Source of the DNA: Calothrix sp. NIES-4101
Lineage (GTDB): Bacteria > Cyanobacteriota > Cyanobacteriia > Cyanobacteriales > Nostocaceae
Direction: 5' to 3'
Length of the DNA: 64,000 nucleotides
NCBI GenBank assembly: GCA_004296455.1
Contig: AP018280.1
Span: 186,001-250,000, forward strand
Shown here one piece after another: positions 17,539 to 26,203 of this stretch. Positions within the stretch are counted from its first letter, which is position 1. Each line of letters opens with the position of its first letter. The notes beneath the pieces are model-generated. The model was not told where the DNA came from. It saw nothing but the letters and a program-made list of their open reading frames with translations, and made no database searches. Position numbers and translations under genes: made by a program.

Positions 17539-18210
17539 ATGCTAGAGTTATACAGTTATTATCGCTCCACAGCTTCCTACAGAGTCAGAATTGCATTGGA
17601 ATTAAAAAAGATTCCCTATAAATATAAAAGTGTTTATAAATTGCGAAAGAATGACCCTATATTCACAGAAGAATATAGTAAAATCAACCCACAAAAATTA
17701 GTGCCAACACTAATTGATGGCAACGCTCATATCAGCCAATCTTTAGCCATAATTGAATATCTAGAAGAATGTTATCCTCAGCCATCACTTTTACCAAATG
17801 ATGCTTTATCACGTGCTTATGTGCGTCAAATAGCGTTACTCATAGCCTGTGATATTCATCCTTTAAGTGTAATGAGAATTCGTCGATATTTCACCTCAAA
17901 TATGAGCCTGAATTTTGCACAAAAAATGCTTTGGTATCGTCACTGGGTGAACGAAGGTTTGCAAGCTTTGGAAGAAATTATGAGCAATAGTAAATTACGT
18001 GGTAGTTTTTGCTGTGGAGATGAGCCAACTATCGCAGATGCTTTTCTGATTCCTCAAGTCTATAATGCCGAGCGATTTCAATGTTCTTTAGAACCATATC
18101 CAATTATTCGCCAAATATATAATATATGTCTAAATCAGCCTGCATTTATCGCTGCACAACCACATTTACAGCCAGATGCTTCAGAGTATAGTCCTACTGA
18201 TGAATATTAG
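17539..18210 (+). CDS. Glutathione S-transferase, zeta class (maleylacetoacetate isomerase-like)
   Basis: 223 residues. The zeta signature YRSTASYRVRIALELK (active Ser region) stands at the N-terminus, followed by KINPQKLVPTLIDG and the helical C-terminal domain with GDEPTIADAFLIPQVYNAERF. Zeta GSTs isomerise maleylacetoacetate or maleylpyruvate and dechlorinate alpha-haloacids with glutathione. AAGGGAAAAAG precedes the ATG. It lies between the AprA-like gene and its ferredoxin, 23 bases from the latter, so it probably takes part in the same pathway rather than tyrosine breakdown. Confidence 0.85.
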   Translation: MLELYSYYRSTASYRVRIALELKKIPYKYKSVYKLRKNDPIFTEEYSKINPQKLVPTLIDGNAHISQSLAIIEYLEECYPQPSLLPNDALSRAYVRQIALLIACDIHPLSVMRIRRYFTSNMSLNFAQKMLWYRHWVNEGLQALEEIMSNSKLRGSFCCGDEPTIADAFLIPQVYNAERFQCSLEPYPIIRQIYNICLNQPAFIAAQPHLQPDASEYSPTDEY

Positions 18211-18233
18211 TATTCGATAATTAAGGATATTTT

Positions 18234-18461
18234 ATGGCTTTAACAACACAAAGAATTGATGTTCCGGTAATAGTTGATGAATCAAAATGTTTAGATAAAT
18301 GTGTAGCTTGTATTGAAGTTTGCCCGTTAGATGTGTTAGCCAAAAATCCAGAAACAGGTAAAGCTTATATGAAATATGATGAGTGTTGGTTTTGCCTACC
18401 TTGTGAAAAAGAATGTCCTACAAATGCAATTACAGTACAAATTCCCTTTTTATTGCGCTAG
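18234..18461 (+). CDS. AprB-like 2[4Fe-4S] ferredoxin
   Basis: 75 residues. Two cluster motifs: CLDKCVACIEVCPLDVL and CWFCLPCEKECPTNAI. The spacing and the phrase YDECWFCLPCEKECP are like the beta subunit of APS reductase, but the protein is shorter and lacks the long C-terminal tail that wraps AprA. It would carry electrons to or from the flavoprotein at 15105. RBS AAGGA before the ATG. The HEAT-repeat gene follows by 10 bases. Confidence 0.85.
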   Translation: MALTTQRIDVPVIVDESKCLDKCVACIEVCPLDVLAKNPETGKAYMKYDECWFCLPCEKECPTNAITVQIPFLLR

Positions 18462-18471
18462 AGGCTTAAAA

Positions 18472-19464
18472 ATGTCAATCAATATCTCAAATAATCTAAA
18501 TTTCAGTAATAATCCTGAATTAAGTCAATGGTTGGAAATGTTGCGATCGCCTAACCTAAATGACCGATTAGTAGCGGTGAAAACTCTACAGCATTTAGGG
18601 GAAGAAGAAGCTATAGATGCTTTAATTATTGCTCTAGAAGATGAAAGCATATCTGTACAAAGAATAGCGATTAATGCCCTCTGGGAAATTGCTAATCCTG
18701 TTGCTATTCCTGCTTTATTAAAATCCCTTGGTTCCCCAGATGTAGAAATTCGTAACGAAGCATTATCAGCTTTAGGTGAATTGATATCTTCAGAACATTT
18801 ACTACTATTATTAGATGCTTTACAGCAGGAAAATATTGATTTACAGCTTAACGTTTTAATCCTCTTACGCAAAATTCATGATGTCCAGTCCTTACCTGCG
18901 GTACTGGGCTTTTTTGATTCTCAATATCCCCAACTTCGAGAAGCCGCAATTACTACCCTCAGCTATCTCAATCAAGTCAAAATATCTCCTCCGGCTCTGG
19001 CTCTCATGGCGGATGATGATGATTCTGTACGTCGTGCTACTGCTCTAACTTTGGGGCATTTGGCAGATACAGAGATAGTCGATTTATTAAGTAACGTATT
19101 AATTAAAGATACTGATTGGCAAGTTCGCCGAAATGCTGCAAAATCTCTGGCACTTCATGCTGATGCTAAAGCAATTCCATTTCTTGTTGCTGCACTCAAG
19201 GATGAACATTGGCAAGTGCGAAAATTTGTATTACAGGCACTCCATAAAATACCAACAGTTGAGTCTTTATCCGTAGTAATTAAAGCGATGAATGATGAGT
19301 ATTCAGATGTTAGGAAAGAAGCTGTCATTGCACTTAGTAGCTTGATTAGTTGTGAATCTATTCCTCAAGCTATCAGTGCCCTACAACAAGCCTTAGATGA
19401 CCCCGATAGGGAAGTTAGTATTTATGCAGAGAGGGCAATTAAAAAAACTCAAGTCTACAAATAA
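18472..19464 (+). CDS. HEAT-repeat protein
   Basis: 330 residues from the ATG at 18472 (an upstream frame inside the ferredoxin gene is not used). About nine HEAT/PBS-lyase-type repeats of some 31 residues are visible, e.g. DALIIALEDESISVQRIAIN, ALLKSLGSPDVEIRNEALSA and FLVAALKDEHWQVRKFVLQA. Such solenoids are protein-protein scaffolds; phycobilin lyases share them but the chromophore-binding features are not evident. Placed directly after the ferredoxin, it may hold the flavoprotein-ferredoxin pair together, which is an inference. Confidence 0.85.
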   Translation: MSINISNNLNFSNNPELSQWLEMLRSPNLNDRLVAVKTLQHLGEEEAIDALIIALEDESISVQRIAINALWEIANPVAIPALLKSLGSPDVEIRNEALSALGELISSEHLLLLLDALQQENIDLQLNVLILLRKIHDVQSLPAVLGFFDSQYPQLREAAITTLSYLNQVKISPPALALMADDDDSVRRATALTLGHLADTEIVDLLSNVLIKDTDWQVRRNAAKSLALHADAKAIPFLVAALKDEHWQVRKFVLQALHKIPTVESLSVVIKAMNDEYSDVRKEAVIALSSLISCESIPQAISALQQALDDPDREVSIYAERAIKKTQVYK

Positions 19465-19662
19465 CCTCTCACTAAAAATAAGCCTTTAAAGACCATCTAT
19501 AAAAATAAAATTGATAAAGTAAATATTTTGTACAGTTCGGCAGAGAGAAACACTATTCCTCATCAAAAAGGTAAGATAATTCTCAATACTTCAATGCTAG
19601 AAACCGATTTATTTCGTCTTCAAGCGTACTTTATACATACCTTTTAAACATGTGCTTAATAT

Positions 19663-20328
19663 ATGAAAATTACAGTAGATTTCTACTACGGATTAGGTAG
19701 CAGATACTCATACCTCGCAGCATCGAAAATTTCTCAACTTGAGCGAGAAAACAATTGTCAATTTATTTGGAAACCTATTTATAGTGGTGACTTAATCCAA
19801 CTTCGGGGACAAATCCCATTCACTCACAAGCCAGTTTCTGGACAGTATAATCATTTATATCGCCATTGTGATGCAAAACGCTGGGCAGATTACTACAATA
19901 TACCTTTCCATGAACCAAAAATTTCATCTTTGCATCCCCAATATTTAGCATTAGCAACTTTAACTGCTGGAAAATTCAATTTATTAGTTGAATATAGCCA
20001 AGCAGTATTTGATGCTATTTTTGCCAAGGGAATTGATATAGACGAAAAATTTGCGATCGCAACAGCTACAAATCTTGGTATCCCTCAGGAAGATTTTACC
20101 GCAATTCTCAGTTCGCAAGATGCGATCGCTCAATTAGAATCTCTAACTCAAGAGGCATTTCATCGAGGAGCATTTGGTGTGCCAACATTTTTTGTGGGAG
20201 AAGAAATGTTTTGGGGTAACGATAGACTTGTTTTATTGACACATTACTTAAACAAAATCTCTGCAAACCTCTACAAAACCTCACGTTGTAACTCTGGAAA
20301 AACCTTCGACACCTTACCCAACACATAA
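19663..20328 (+). CDS. 2-hydroxychromene-2-carboxylate isomerase-like protein (DsbA / GST-kappa fold)
   Basis: 221 residues. DFYYGLGSRYSYLAASKI carries the catalytic Ser of the family; RWADYYNIPFHEP and the cis-Pro segment GAFGVPTFFVGEEMFWGNDR complete it. Enzymes of this group isomerise 2-hydroxychromene-2-carboxylate in naphthalene (and naphthalenesulfonate) breakdown using glutathione; others are GST-kappa. The last 20 residues overlap the end of the convergent dioxygenase gene by 58 bases. A decayed copy lies at 39331-39607. A role in an aromatic pathway is inferred. Confidence 0.8.
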   Translation: MKITVDFYYGLGSRYSYLAASKISQLERENNCQFIWKPIYSGDLIQLRGQIPFTHKPVSGQYNHLYRHCDAKRWADYYNIPFHEPKISSLHPQYLALATLTAGKFNLLVEYSQAVFDAIFAKGIDIDEKFAIATATNLGIPQEDFTAILSSQDAIAQLESLTQEAFHRGAFGVPTFFVGEEMFWGNDRLVLLTHYLNKISANLYKTSRCNSGKTFDTLPNT

Positions 20329-21284
20329 TCTCCATACGTCCCACAAAAATTATAAATGTTAGCGCCATCCCAACGTTCTTCCCTATCATCATTGATTGCC
20401 TTACCTAAATCAATCGGTTTAACTTCAGCATCAAAATTGGGATCAAAAAAGAAGGGAAATGAAAAACGATTTTTCTCTGAGAAATTCTGCACACGATGGG
20501 GTGTAGAACGATATAAACCTCTAGTCATCCTGTCCAACATATCACCAATATTACATACAAAAGCACCTGGAATAGGAGGGGCAGCAATCCAGCCTGAATT
20601 CGATTTTATCTGCAATCCACCTAAATTATCCTGTTTTAAAATTGTCAAAACTCCATAATCTGTGTGTTCTCCCACACCCCATCTTTCATCATCCAACCGT
20701 ACAGTATCAGGAGGATAATTAAAAATACGAAATAATATTAATGGATTTGAAGTGTAGCGGACAAAATATGACTCTTCCAAACCCAAACTCAAAGCAATAC
20801 CAGTCATGAGAATATGCCCCAATTGCGTCATTACTTCCATATATTCCAGTACAGTCTCACGGAAATGAGGAATACTTGTAGGAAAAAGATTACAACCATG
20901 CATAGGAACACCAGCTTTTACTAACGGATGCTCCTCTCCCAGTTCCGCACCAAAATAAATCCCTTCCTTTAAGTCGGGTTTCCCAGATGTGAGTTCACTA
21001 CCAACTGGAAAATATCCACGCCATGCCCTACCACCTAAAGCCATGCGAATTTTTAGCTTTGTTTCTAAATCTTGAGCAAAAAATTGACGACTGAATTCTT
21101 CTAAACTTTTCTGTAATCTTTCATTCACACCATGTCCGACAATATAAAAAAATCCCGACTCACGACAAGCTTTTCCAATTTGAGATGCAACAGAATAACG
21201 CTCATCACCGCCAGAAACCAAACCACTAATATCAATTATTGGGATTTGGGAAAATCCTTCATTCACAACTTCCCTACTTTGCAT
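20271..21284 (-). CDS. Isopenicillin N synthase-family 2OG-Fe(II) dioxygenase
   Basis: 337 residues from the ATG at 21284, with AAGAGG upstream; an ATG at 21305 lacks such a site. N-terminal DIOX_N domain (IPIIDISGLVSG, GFFYIVGHGV) and C-terminal double-stranded beta helix with GEHTDYGVLTIL (His-X-Asp) and STPHRVQN (third His), then RFSFPFFFDPN (Arg-X-Ser, 2-oxoglutarate binding). The family hydroxylates, desaturates or closes rings on diverse small molecules. It is convergent with the isomerase gene and divergent from mrp. Substrate unknown. Confidence 0.85.
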   Translation of the reverse strand: MQSREVVNEGFSQIPIIDISGLVSGGDERYSVASQIGKACRESGFFYIVGHGVNERLQKSLEEFSRQFFAQDLETKLKIRMALGGRAWRGYFPVGSELTSGKPDLKEGIYFGAELGEEHPLVKAGVPMHGCNLFPTSIPHFRETVLEYMEVMTQLGHILMTGIALSLGLEESYFVRYTSNPLILFRIFNYPPDTVRLDDERWGVGEHTDYGVLTILKQDNLGGLQIKSNSGWIAAPPIPGAFVCNIGDMLDRMTRGLYRSTPHRVQNFSEKNRFSFPFFFDPNFDAEVKPIDLGKAINDDREERWDGANIYNFCGTYGDYVLGKVSKVFPELQREVL

Positions 21285-21345
21285 AAATAAACCTCTTCTT
21301 TCCATCCCAATATCAAGTTTGCCCTTTATTCTTCACAAATTATCA

Positions 21346-22416
21346 ATGTCAAACCATCAATCCCCTTTCCAACCCCCAAAAACAGACATACCAACCTCAC
21401 CTCCCGACTCCCTTAGTGTAATTCGTCAGCAAGAAGTTATTCAATTATTTAAACAAATCATTGAACCAACCTTAAAAAATGACATCATTAGCCTGGGAAT
21501 GGTACGAAATCTGCGTATAGTTGATGACTATGTTTACCTGCGTCTCTACATTGGTTCCCATCAATATGAATTACAAACAGAAATTCAAAACCTACTATCA
21601 TCCCTGACTTGGTGCAAAAAAACTTACATCCAACTCTGCACAATTCCAGGAGTCAGAACTGCGATCGCAGTTTCCAGTGGTAAAGGTGGCGTAGGTAAAT
21701 CCACAACTTCTGTCAACCTTGCAGCAGCTTTACATATAGCTGGGGCAAAAGTTGGTCTTTTAGATGCCGATGTTTATGGTCCAAACGTTCCCCAAATGCT
21801 AGGACTAGGAAAATCTGAGATTAAGGTCATTGATACCCCCAACGGTAAAAGATTTCTACCCCTTGAATCTCAAGGAATAAAAGTTATGTCGGTCGGCTTA
21901 TTAGCAGAACCCGACCATCCTTTAGCATGGCGTGGCCCCGTTTTACACAAAATCATTACTCAATTTATCAATGAGGTGGAATGGGGAGAACTCGATTATT
22001 TGCTGATCGATCTCCCACCAGGCACAGGTGATGCTCAAATTACTATTATTCAGGAAAGTCCGATTTGTGGGGTGATATTAGTGACAACCCCTCAACAAGT
22101 TGCTATTTCTGATGTTCGTCGTAGTATTCATATGTTCCGCCAAGTAGGGCTTCCAGTTCTCGGTATTATTGAAAATATGAGTTATTTCCTTAGTAAGGGT
22201 GGAGAAGAAACACCAATTTTTGGTAGCGGTGGTGGGCAAAAATTAGCTGAAGAACTTCAAACTCCTTTACTTGGTCAAATTCCCATTGATCCTCGTATTT
22301 GTGCTGGTGGCGATGCCGGAGAACCATTAACGCTTACCGAGCCACATTCCTCTGTAGGTGAGATATTTAGGCAGATTGCCGGGGCACTAAATACAACTTT
22401 TTCTCCTTTTGCATAA
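21346..22416 (+). CDS. mrp: Mrp/NBP35-family Fe-S cluster carrier ATPase
   Basis: 356 residues from the ATG at 21346; an in-frame TTG at 21319 is an alternative. The N-terminal MIP18/DUF59 domain (about 1-90, ISLGMVRNLRIVDDYVYL) precedes the P-loop SSGKGGVGKST and DADVYGPNVPQMLG. It ends with MSYFLSKGGEETPIFGSGGGQKLAEEL. The CxxC pair used for cluster binding in other Mrp proteins is not visible. Mrp proteins insert Fe-S clusters, so it could serve the local ferredoxins and may be a second, specialised copy beside a housekeeping Mrp. Confidence 0.85.
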   Translation: MSNHQSPFQPPKTDIPTSPPDSLSVIRQQEVIQLFKQIIEPTLKNDIISLGMVRNLRIVDDYVYLRLYIGSHQYELQTEIQNLLSSLTWCKKTYIQLCTIPGVRTAIAVSSGKGGVGKSTTSVNLAAALHIAGAKVGLLDADVYGPNVPQMLGLGKSEIKVIDTPNGKRFLPLESQGIKVMSVGLLAEPDHPLAWRGPVLHKIITQFINEVEWGELDYLLIDLPPGTGDAQITIIQESPICGVILVTTPQQVAISDVRRSIHMFRQVGLPVLGIIENMSYFLSKGGEETPIFGSGGGQKLAEELQTPLLGQIPIDPRICAGGDAGEPLTLTEPHSSVGEIFRQIAGALNTTFSPFA

Positions 22417-22603
22417 GTTGGGGCAAAATTCAACTCAATCTTAGTCCTAATTTTAGCTGAGATGAGAAGTTGCTGTCGCATCAGCTTTTAGATTTGGCAC
22501 AATCAAAAAATCACAAATATTTGAGTATTGATACACATCTGCAAAATATCTCTTGCTTTTAAGCAAAATTTATGTGATTCTCTATATATAAACTACGATA
22601 ATC

Positions 22604-22623
22604 CGACCGAATTACCGTAGTTT
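22604..22623 (+). promoter_or_regulatory. Candidate operator upstream of the SDR gene
   Basis: CGACCGAATTACCGTAGTTT: 13 of 20 positions match the site at 11967, including ACCGTAGT in full. It stands 154 bases before the ATG at 22778. The partial repeat AACTACGATAAT just before it gives a loose inverted pair around the centre. Confidence 0.4.
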
Positions 22624-22777
22624 TACTAGGAATCAGGTTATTGCCTGGAAATTCACAGCTAATTATCTACCGAGATTGAAGACCTCAAAAAGTTTGGCAG
22701 ATAAGCAAGCAAGTTTATATATTTTTTGCCCACTTCTGTTACATACCGCAACAGCAAAAATCAAAAAGGAGTGACTG

Positions 22778-23527
22778 ATGGCAGGTAAATTAGATGAAAA
22801 AGTGGCAATTGTTACCGGAGCTTCCTCCGGGATTGGAGAAGCAACAGCAATTGCTTTAGCGGCAGAGGGGGCGCAAATCGTCATAGCGGCAAGACGTGCA
22901 GACCGTCTCGATGCAGTGGCAAAACGTATTGAAGCCATTGGTGGTAAGGTGTTGCCCATTATTACAGATATTACAGATGAAGCTCAAGTTGAAAGCTTAG
23001 TGCAAAAAACCAACGCCAAGCTAGGACAAGTAGATATTCTCGTTAATAATGCAGGGATTGGTGTACTTGGCACAATTGACACAGGAAATCCCGCAGATTG
23101 GCGACAAGCATTCGATGTAAATGTTCTGGGTGTTTTGTATGCAACCCATGCAGTCTTGCCTCTTCTTAAAGCCCAAAAATCAGGACATATCGTTAATATT
23201 TCTTCTGTCGCAGGACGGACAGCACGCGCAGGTGTTGGAGTTTATAATGCGACCAAATGGGGTGTGAATGCTCTTTCCGAAGCTTTGCGTCAAGAAGTAT
23301 ACAAAGATAACATTCGTATCACCATTATCGAGCCAGGATTAGTAGATACAGAATTCAGCGACTTGATTTCCGACCCCATTGCCAAACAACGTAGTGAAGA
23401 ACGACGTAAGACAATAACGCCTTTGCAAAGCGAAGATATTGCAAATGCCATAGTTTACGCAGTAACGCAACCCCAGCATGTAAATGTGAATGAAATCCTA
23501 ATTCGACCGACTTCACAAGATAATTAG
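22778..23527 (+). CDS. Short-chain dehydrogenase/reductase
   Basis: 249 residues, classical SDR: cofactor motif TGASSGIGE (14-22), NNAG at about 89-92, catalytic Ser in ISSVAGR and the YxxxK pair YNATK, then EPGLVDTEF. The Arg pair AARRAD after strand 2 suggests NADP(H). AAAGGAG stands just before the start. A candidate regulator site lies in the long leader. The family oxidises or reduces carbonyls; related cyanobacterial proteins are annotated as serine or 3-hydroxy acid dehydrogenases. The exact substrate is unknown. Confidence 0.9.
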   Translation: MAGKLDEKVAIVTGASSGIGEATAIALAAEGAQIVIAARRADRLDAVAKRIEAIGGKVLPIITDITDEAQVESLVQKTNAKLGQVDILVNNAGIGVLGTIDTGNPADWRQAFDVNVLGVLYATHAVLPLLKAQKSGHIVNISSVAGRTARAGVGVYNATKWGVNALSEALRQEVYKDNIRITIIEPGLVDTEFSDLISDPIAKQRSEERRKTITPLQSEDIANAIVYAVTQPQHVNVNEILIRPTSQDN

Positions 23528-23578
23528 AAGTGTTTATCTCTTCCTTAATTGAATTGCCATCAAAAAAATGCACGAATA

Positions 23579-24022
23579 ATGCACGAAATTTTTATGCTGG
23601 CAGCTTTGGCTGAAAGTAAAAAAGCTCTACCAGAATGCTTGCCAAATCCACCAGTCGGATGTGTCATCGTTAATGCTGAAGAGATAGTTGCACGAGGATA
23701 TACACAAGCTCCAGGAAAACATCATGCCGAAGCTGAAGCCCTAAGCCAGATTCAAGGTAAAGCATTCAAATTTTTGGATTCAACATTTTTTAGAATGTAT
23801 GTAACTATGGAACCATGTTCTTTTCATGGACGCACACCCGCATGTGCAAAAACAATTGCTGAAAATTCTCGTATCAGTGAGATATATGTATCTATCCTCG
23901 ATCCAGACCCACGCAATAATGGTAGAGGTTTAAATATTCTCAAAGAAGCAGGAAAAAAGGTTTATTTGGGACTATGTGCCACGGAAGTGAAGAGCTTTCT
24001 TTACCAATATCTGTTGAAATGA
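23579..24022 (+). CDS. RibD-like deaminase domain protein
   Basis: 147 residues from the ATG at 23579. The zinc site of cytidine/riboflavin-type deaminases is clear: KHHAEAEAL (His and catalytic Glu) and TMEPCSFHGRTPACAKTI (two Cys). PNPPVGCVIV is the RibD-type N-terminal motif. Only the deaminase domain is present; the C-terminal reductase of RibD is missing, so it may be a stand-alone deaminase of another pathway or a partial paralogue. It follows the SDR gene by 52 bases and ends before a hairpin. Confidence 0.8.
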   Translation: MHEIFMLAALAESKKALPECLPNPPVGCVIVNAEEIVARGYTQAPGKHHAEAEALSQIQGKAFKFLDSTFFRMYVTMEPCSFHGRTPACAKTIAENSRISEIYVSILDPDPRNNGRGLNILKEAGKKVYLGLCATEVKSFLYQYLLK

Positions 24023-24069
24023 ATATCTCCTTCTGAGATTGAACTAGTTTGTAGAGTCAACTCTCACGA

Positions 24070-24099
24070 GATTCCCGATTTTAGAAAAATTCGGGAATC
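24070..24099 (+). terminator. Hairpin after the RibD-like gene
   Basis: GATTCCCGA (24070-24078) pairs with TCGGGAATC (24091-24099) around an AT-rich loop, 48 bases after the stop. A usable intrinsic terminator shape, without a long T run. Confidence 0.5.
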
Positions 24100-24248
24100 C
24101 AATTCCAACAAAAATTTACTTACCAGAAATTAACTACCATTCAACCGAAATACTGAGTTTGTAGTAATACAATTTACTGCAAACCCAGGCTATTTCTCAT
24201 GCCAAAAATTATTACCCCTAACCCAGCCAAAAAATAAAAACTTCAGTC

Positions 24249-25139
24249 ATGAAACATCATCAAGGAAATTTCACAGGAGTTGGAAAAATAAATCTCTATT
24301 ATCAAAGCTGGCATCCACAGACTAATCCATGCGCGATCGCAGTAATCATACATGGATTGGGAAGTCATAGTGGTTTGTTTGGTAACGTAGTTAAACATCT
24401 TGTCAAAGCTGGTTATGCTGTTTATGCTCTAGATTTACGCGGACATGGACGCTCACAAGGTCAACGCGGACACATCAATGACTGGTCAGAATTTCGCCAA
24501 GATATCAAGGCATTCCTGAAATTGATTGAAGCACAAGAACCGGGATATCAACGCTTTCTCCTGGGTCACAGTCTTGGTTCAATAATTGTTTTGGACTATG
24601 TTCTGCATTATCCCAAAGCAATACAAGGTGCGATCGCAATGGCTCCACCTTTGGGACAAGTAGGTGTTTCACCTGTGAAATTAACTTTGGGACGTACACT
24701 GTCGTTAGTAATGCCAAGATTTGCAGTCAATGTTGGTTTTGCAGGCAATCAAATTTCCCGTGACCAAAACGTGCAGGAAACCTTTACTCAAGATTCACTT
24801 ATGCATTCCCTAGGTAGCGCACGTCTAGGAACTGAATATTTAGCCACAAAAACTTGGATACATTCCCATGCAGCTAATTTAGAAGTCCCAATTCTCATGC
24901 TGCACGGGGGAGCGGATGAAGTCGCACGTCCTGAAGGTAGTCGTGCTTTCTTCAAACGGATAGTTTTTCCAGATAAGGAATATTATGAATATCCCCAGAG
25001 TCGCCACGCAATTCATCGAGATTTAGATTATCAGGAAATGTTAGCCGATTTAGAAGACTGGCTGCAAAGACATGTGCATGGAGGAACTGTCTTACCTTTC
25101 AAACGACGAGCAGAAGCCGATGAATACATGTTTGGCTAA
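24249..25139 (+). CDS. Lysophospholipase / monoacylglycerol lipase-like alpha/beta hydrolase
   Basis: 296 residues, no signal peptide. The family pattern is VIIHGLGSHSGLFGNV (oxyanion), LDLRGHGRSQGQRGHI, the nucleophile elbow LLGHSLGS, LHGGADEVARPEGS (acid) and YPQSRHAIHRDL (His). These enzymes cleave monoglycerides or related esters. It has a 225-base leader with a possible weak regulator site near 24140 (TTCAACCGAAATACTGAG). It may release acyl or aryl chains from a compound handled by the cluster. Confidence 0.85.
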   Translation: MKHHQGNFTGVGKINLYYQSWHPQTNPCAIAVIIHGLGSHSGLFGNVVKHLVKAGYAVYALDLRGHGRSQGQRGHINDWSEFRQDIKAFLKLIEAQEPGYQRFLLGHSLGSIIVLDYVLHYPKAIQGAIAMAPPLGQVGVSPVKLTLGRTLSLVMPRFAVNVGFAGNQISRDQNVQETFTQDSLMHSLGSARLGTEYLATKTWIHSHAANLEVPILMLHGGADEVARPEGSRAFFKRIVFPDKEYYEYPQSRHAIHRDLDYQEMLADLEDWLQRHVHGGTVLPFKRRAEADEYMFG

Positions 25140-25324
25140 AGTTGTATTGGTGGATTCCCTATTGAGGTGTAAAATCTGTGGAAGGAAAGTATACATACCT
25201 TGCCACTAATGTGCAATAGCGCGGAATCTGGAGAAAACTGGTTATGGGCGAATTTTCTTCAGCTTTTGCTAAAAGCACTTCGCCTAATACTTTCAAGTCC
25301 CCATTGTGATTGGTACTAAAAGCG

Positions 25325-25672
25325 ATGACAGAGGATAGCACTGAAATTACTAGTTTTCATGCTCACGTATATTATGATACTAATAACCGTGATGTAGCTG
25401 CCTATATCCGCGAAGAACTAAGTACTAAATTTGAGGTAGAAATGGGGCGTTGGCGAGATGAACCCGTTGGTCCACACCCAAAATCAATGTATCAAGTTGC
25501 ATTTTTACCGAATCAATTTGCTGAAGTCGTTCCCTGGTTAATGCTTCATCGTCAGGGGTTAGATGTTCTTGTTCATCCAAATACAGGTAATGCGCTGGCT
25601 GACCATACTGTACATTCCCTATGGTTAGGAGAAAAATTGAGTCTGAATATTGAGGTTTTAAAAGCGGTTTAA
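25325..25672 (+). CDS. DOPA 4,5-dioxygenase-family protein
   Basis: 115 residues from the ATG at 25325. The short fold with FHAHVYYD (two His), GPHPKSMYQVAF, WLMLHRQGLDVLVHPNTGNALADH is characteristic of the DOPA 4,5-dioxygenase family known from fungal and plant pigment synthesis and present in bacteria as extradiol cleavers of catechols. The conserved His residues are present, so it is probably active. It lies 185 bases after the lipase gene. An aromatic ring-opening role would fit the isomerase and dioxygenases nearby. Confidence 0.8.
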   Translation: MTEDSTEITSFHAHVYYDTNNRDVAAYIREELSTKFEVEMGRWRDEPVGPHPKSMYQVAFLPNQFAEVVPWLMLHRQGLDVLVHPNTGNALADHTVHSLWLGEKLSLNIEVLKAV

Positions 25673-25738
25673 GCAAATTTAAACAAATTTAAAGCAAATT
25701 TAATCACGAGTAAGGTGATTAATTATTCAAGTTCTTGA

Positions 25739-25945
25739 TCATGTTTTTGGAGTTTGGGAATTTTTGAATTTCCATTGCATGTATGCTGCAAACGAAGGGA
25801 AAAACTGGACTATTCCATCTAGTCCTTCTGGTCTTCCTTGGAGATAAGCTTCTATATATATCGAATCTTGCATTTTCGGCAAACATCCAGCATCGCGATC
25901 GCGACAACCTTGTTGATAACGAATTTCTCTTAAACGATTTAGCAT
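25739..25945 (-). CDS. Small conserved-looking protein, unknown function
   Basis: 68 residues. A strong ribosome site, GGGAGG five bases before the ATG, and balanced composition argue it is real. Features: LREIRYQQGCRDRDAGCLPK at the N-terminus with two Cys, then YIEAYLQGRPEGLDGIVQFFPS. No family recognised. It stands alone between the DOPA dioxygenase gene (convergent) and the CmcJ-like gene. Confidence 0.6.
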   Translation of the reverse strand: MLNRLREIRYQQGCRDRDAGCLPKMQDSIYIEAYLQGRPEGLDGIVQFFPSFAAYMQWKFKNSQTPKT

Positions 25946-26203
25946 ACCAGCCTCCCATGGGAAATGTATATCCAGCTATACTCTCACTGTATGCTTTGTT
26001 TTGGTTCAGAGCAAATACTTCTAATATTTAAATCGATAAATATAGGTTATCAACTGTGTGATTTGAGGTGAAATATGAATTTGGAATCGGTATAGGAGTT
26101 AGAAAACTGAAATGACTTGTTGGTGTGTAACACTACAAATAAGTTGCAGCATCACACCCAACACAATTTACCTGCCAATTGCGTAACTTCTAAGTCGAAC
26201 TTG

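Noticed and set aside
15105-18461. Dissimilatory sulfate reduction or sulfur oxidation operon
   Set aside because: AprA- and AprB-like proteins are present, but no ATP sulfurylase, Dsr or Qmo genes lie in the window, and the ferredoxin lacks the long AprB tail. The organism signs are cyanobacterial.
25159-25341. 60-codon minus-strand gene ahead of the DOPA dioxygenase gene
   Set aside because: It crosses the start of the dioxygenase gene and shows no family motif; it could be a remnant, but nothing identifies it.
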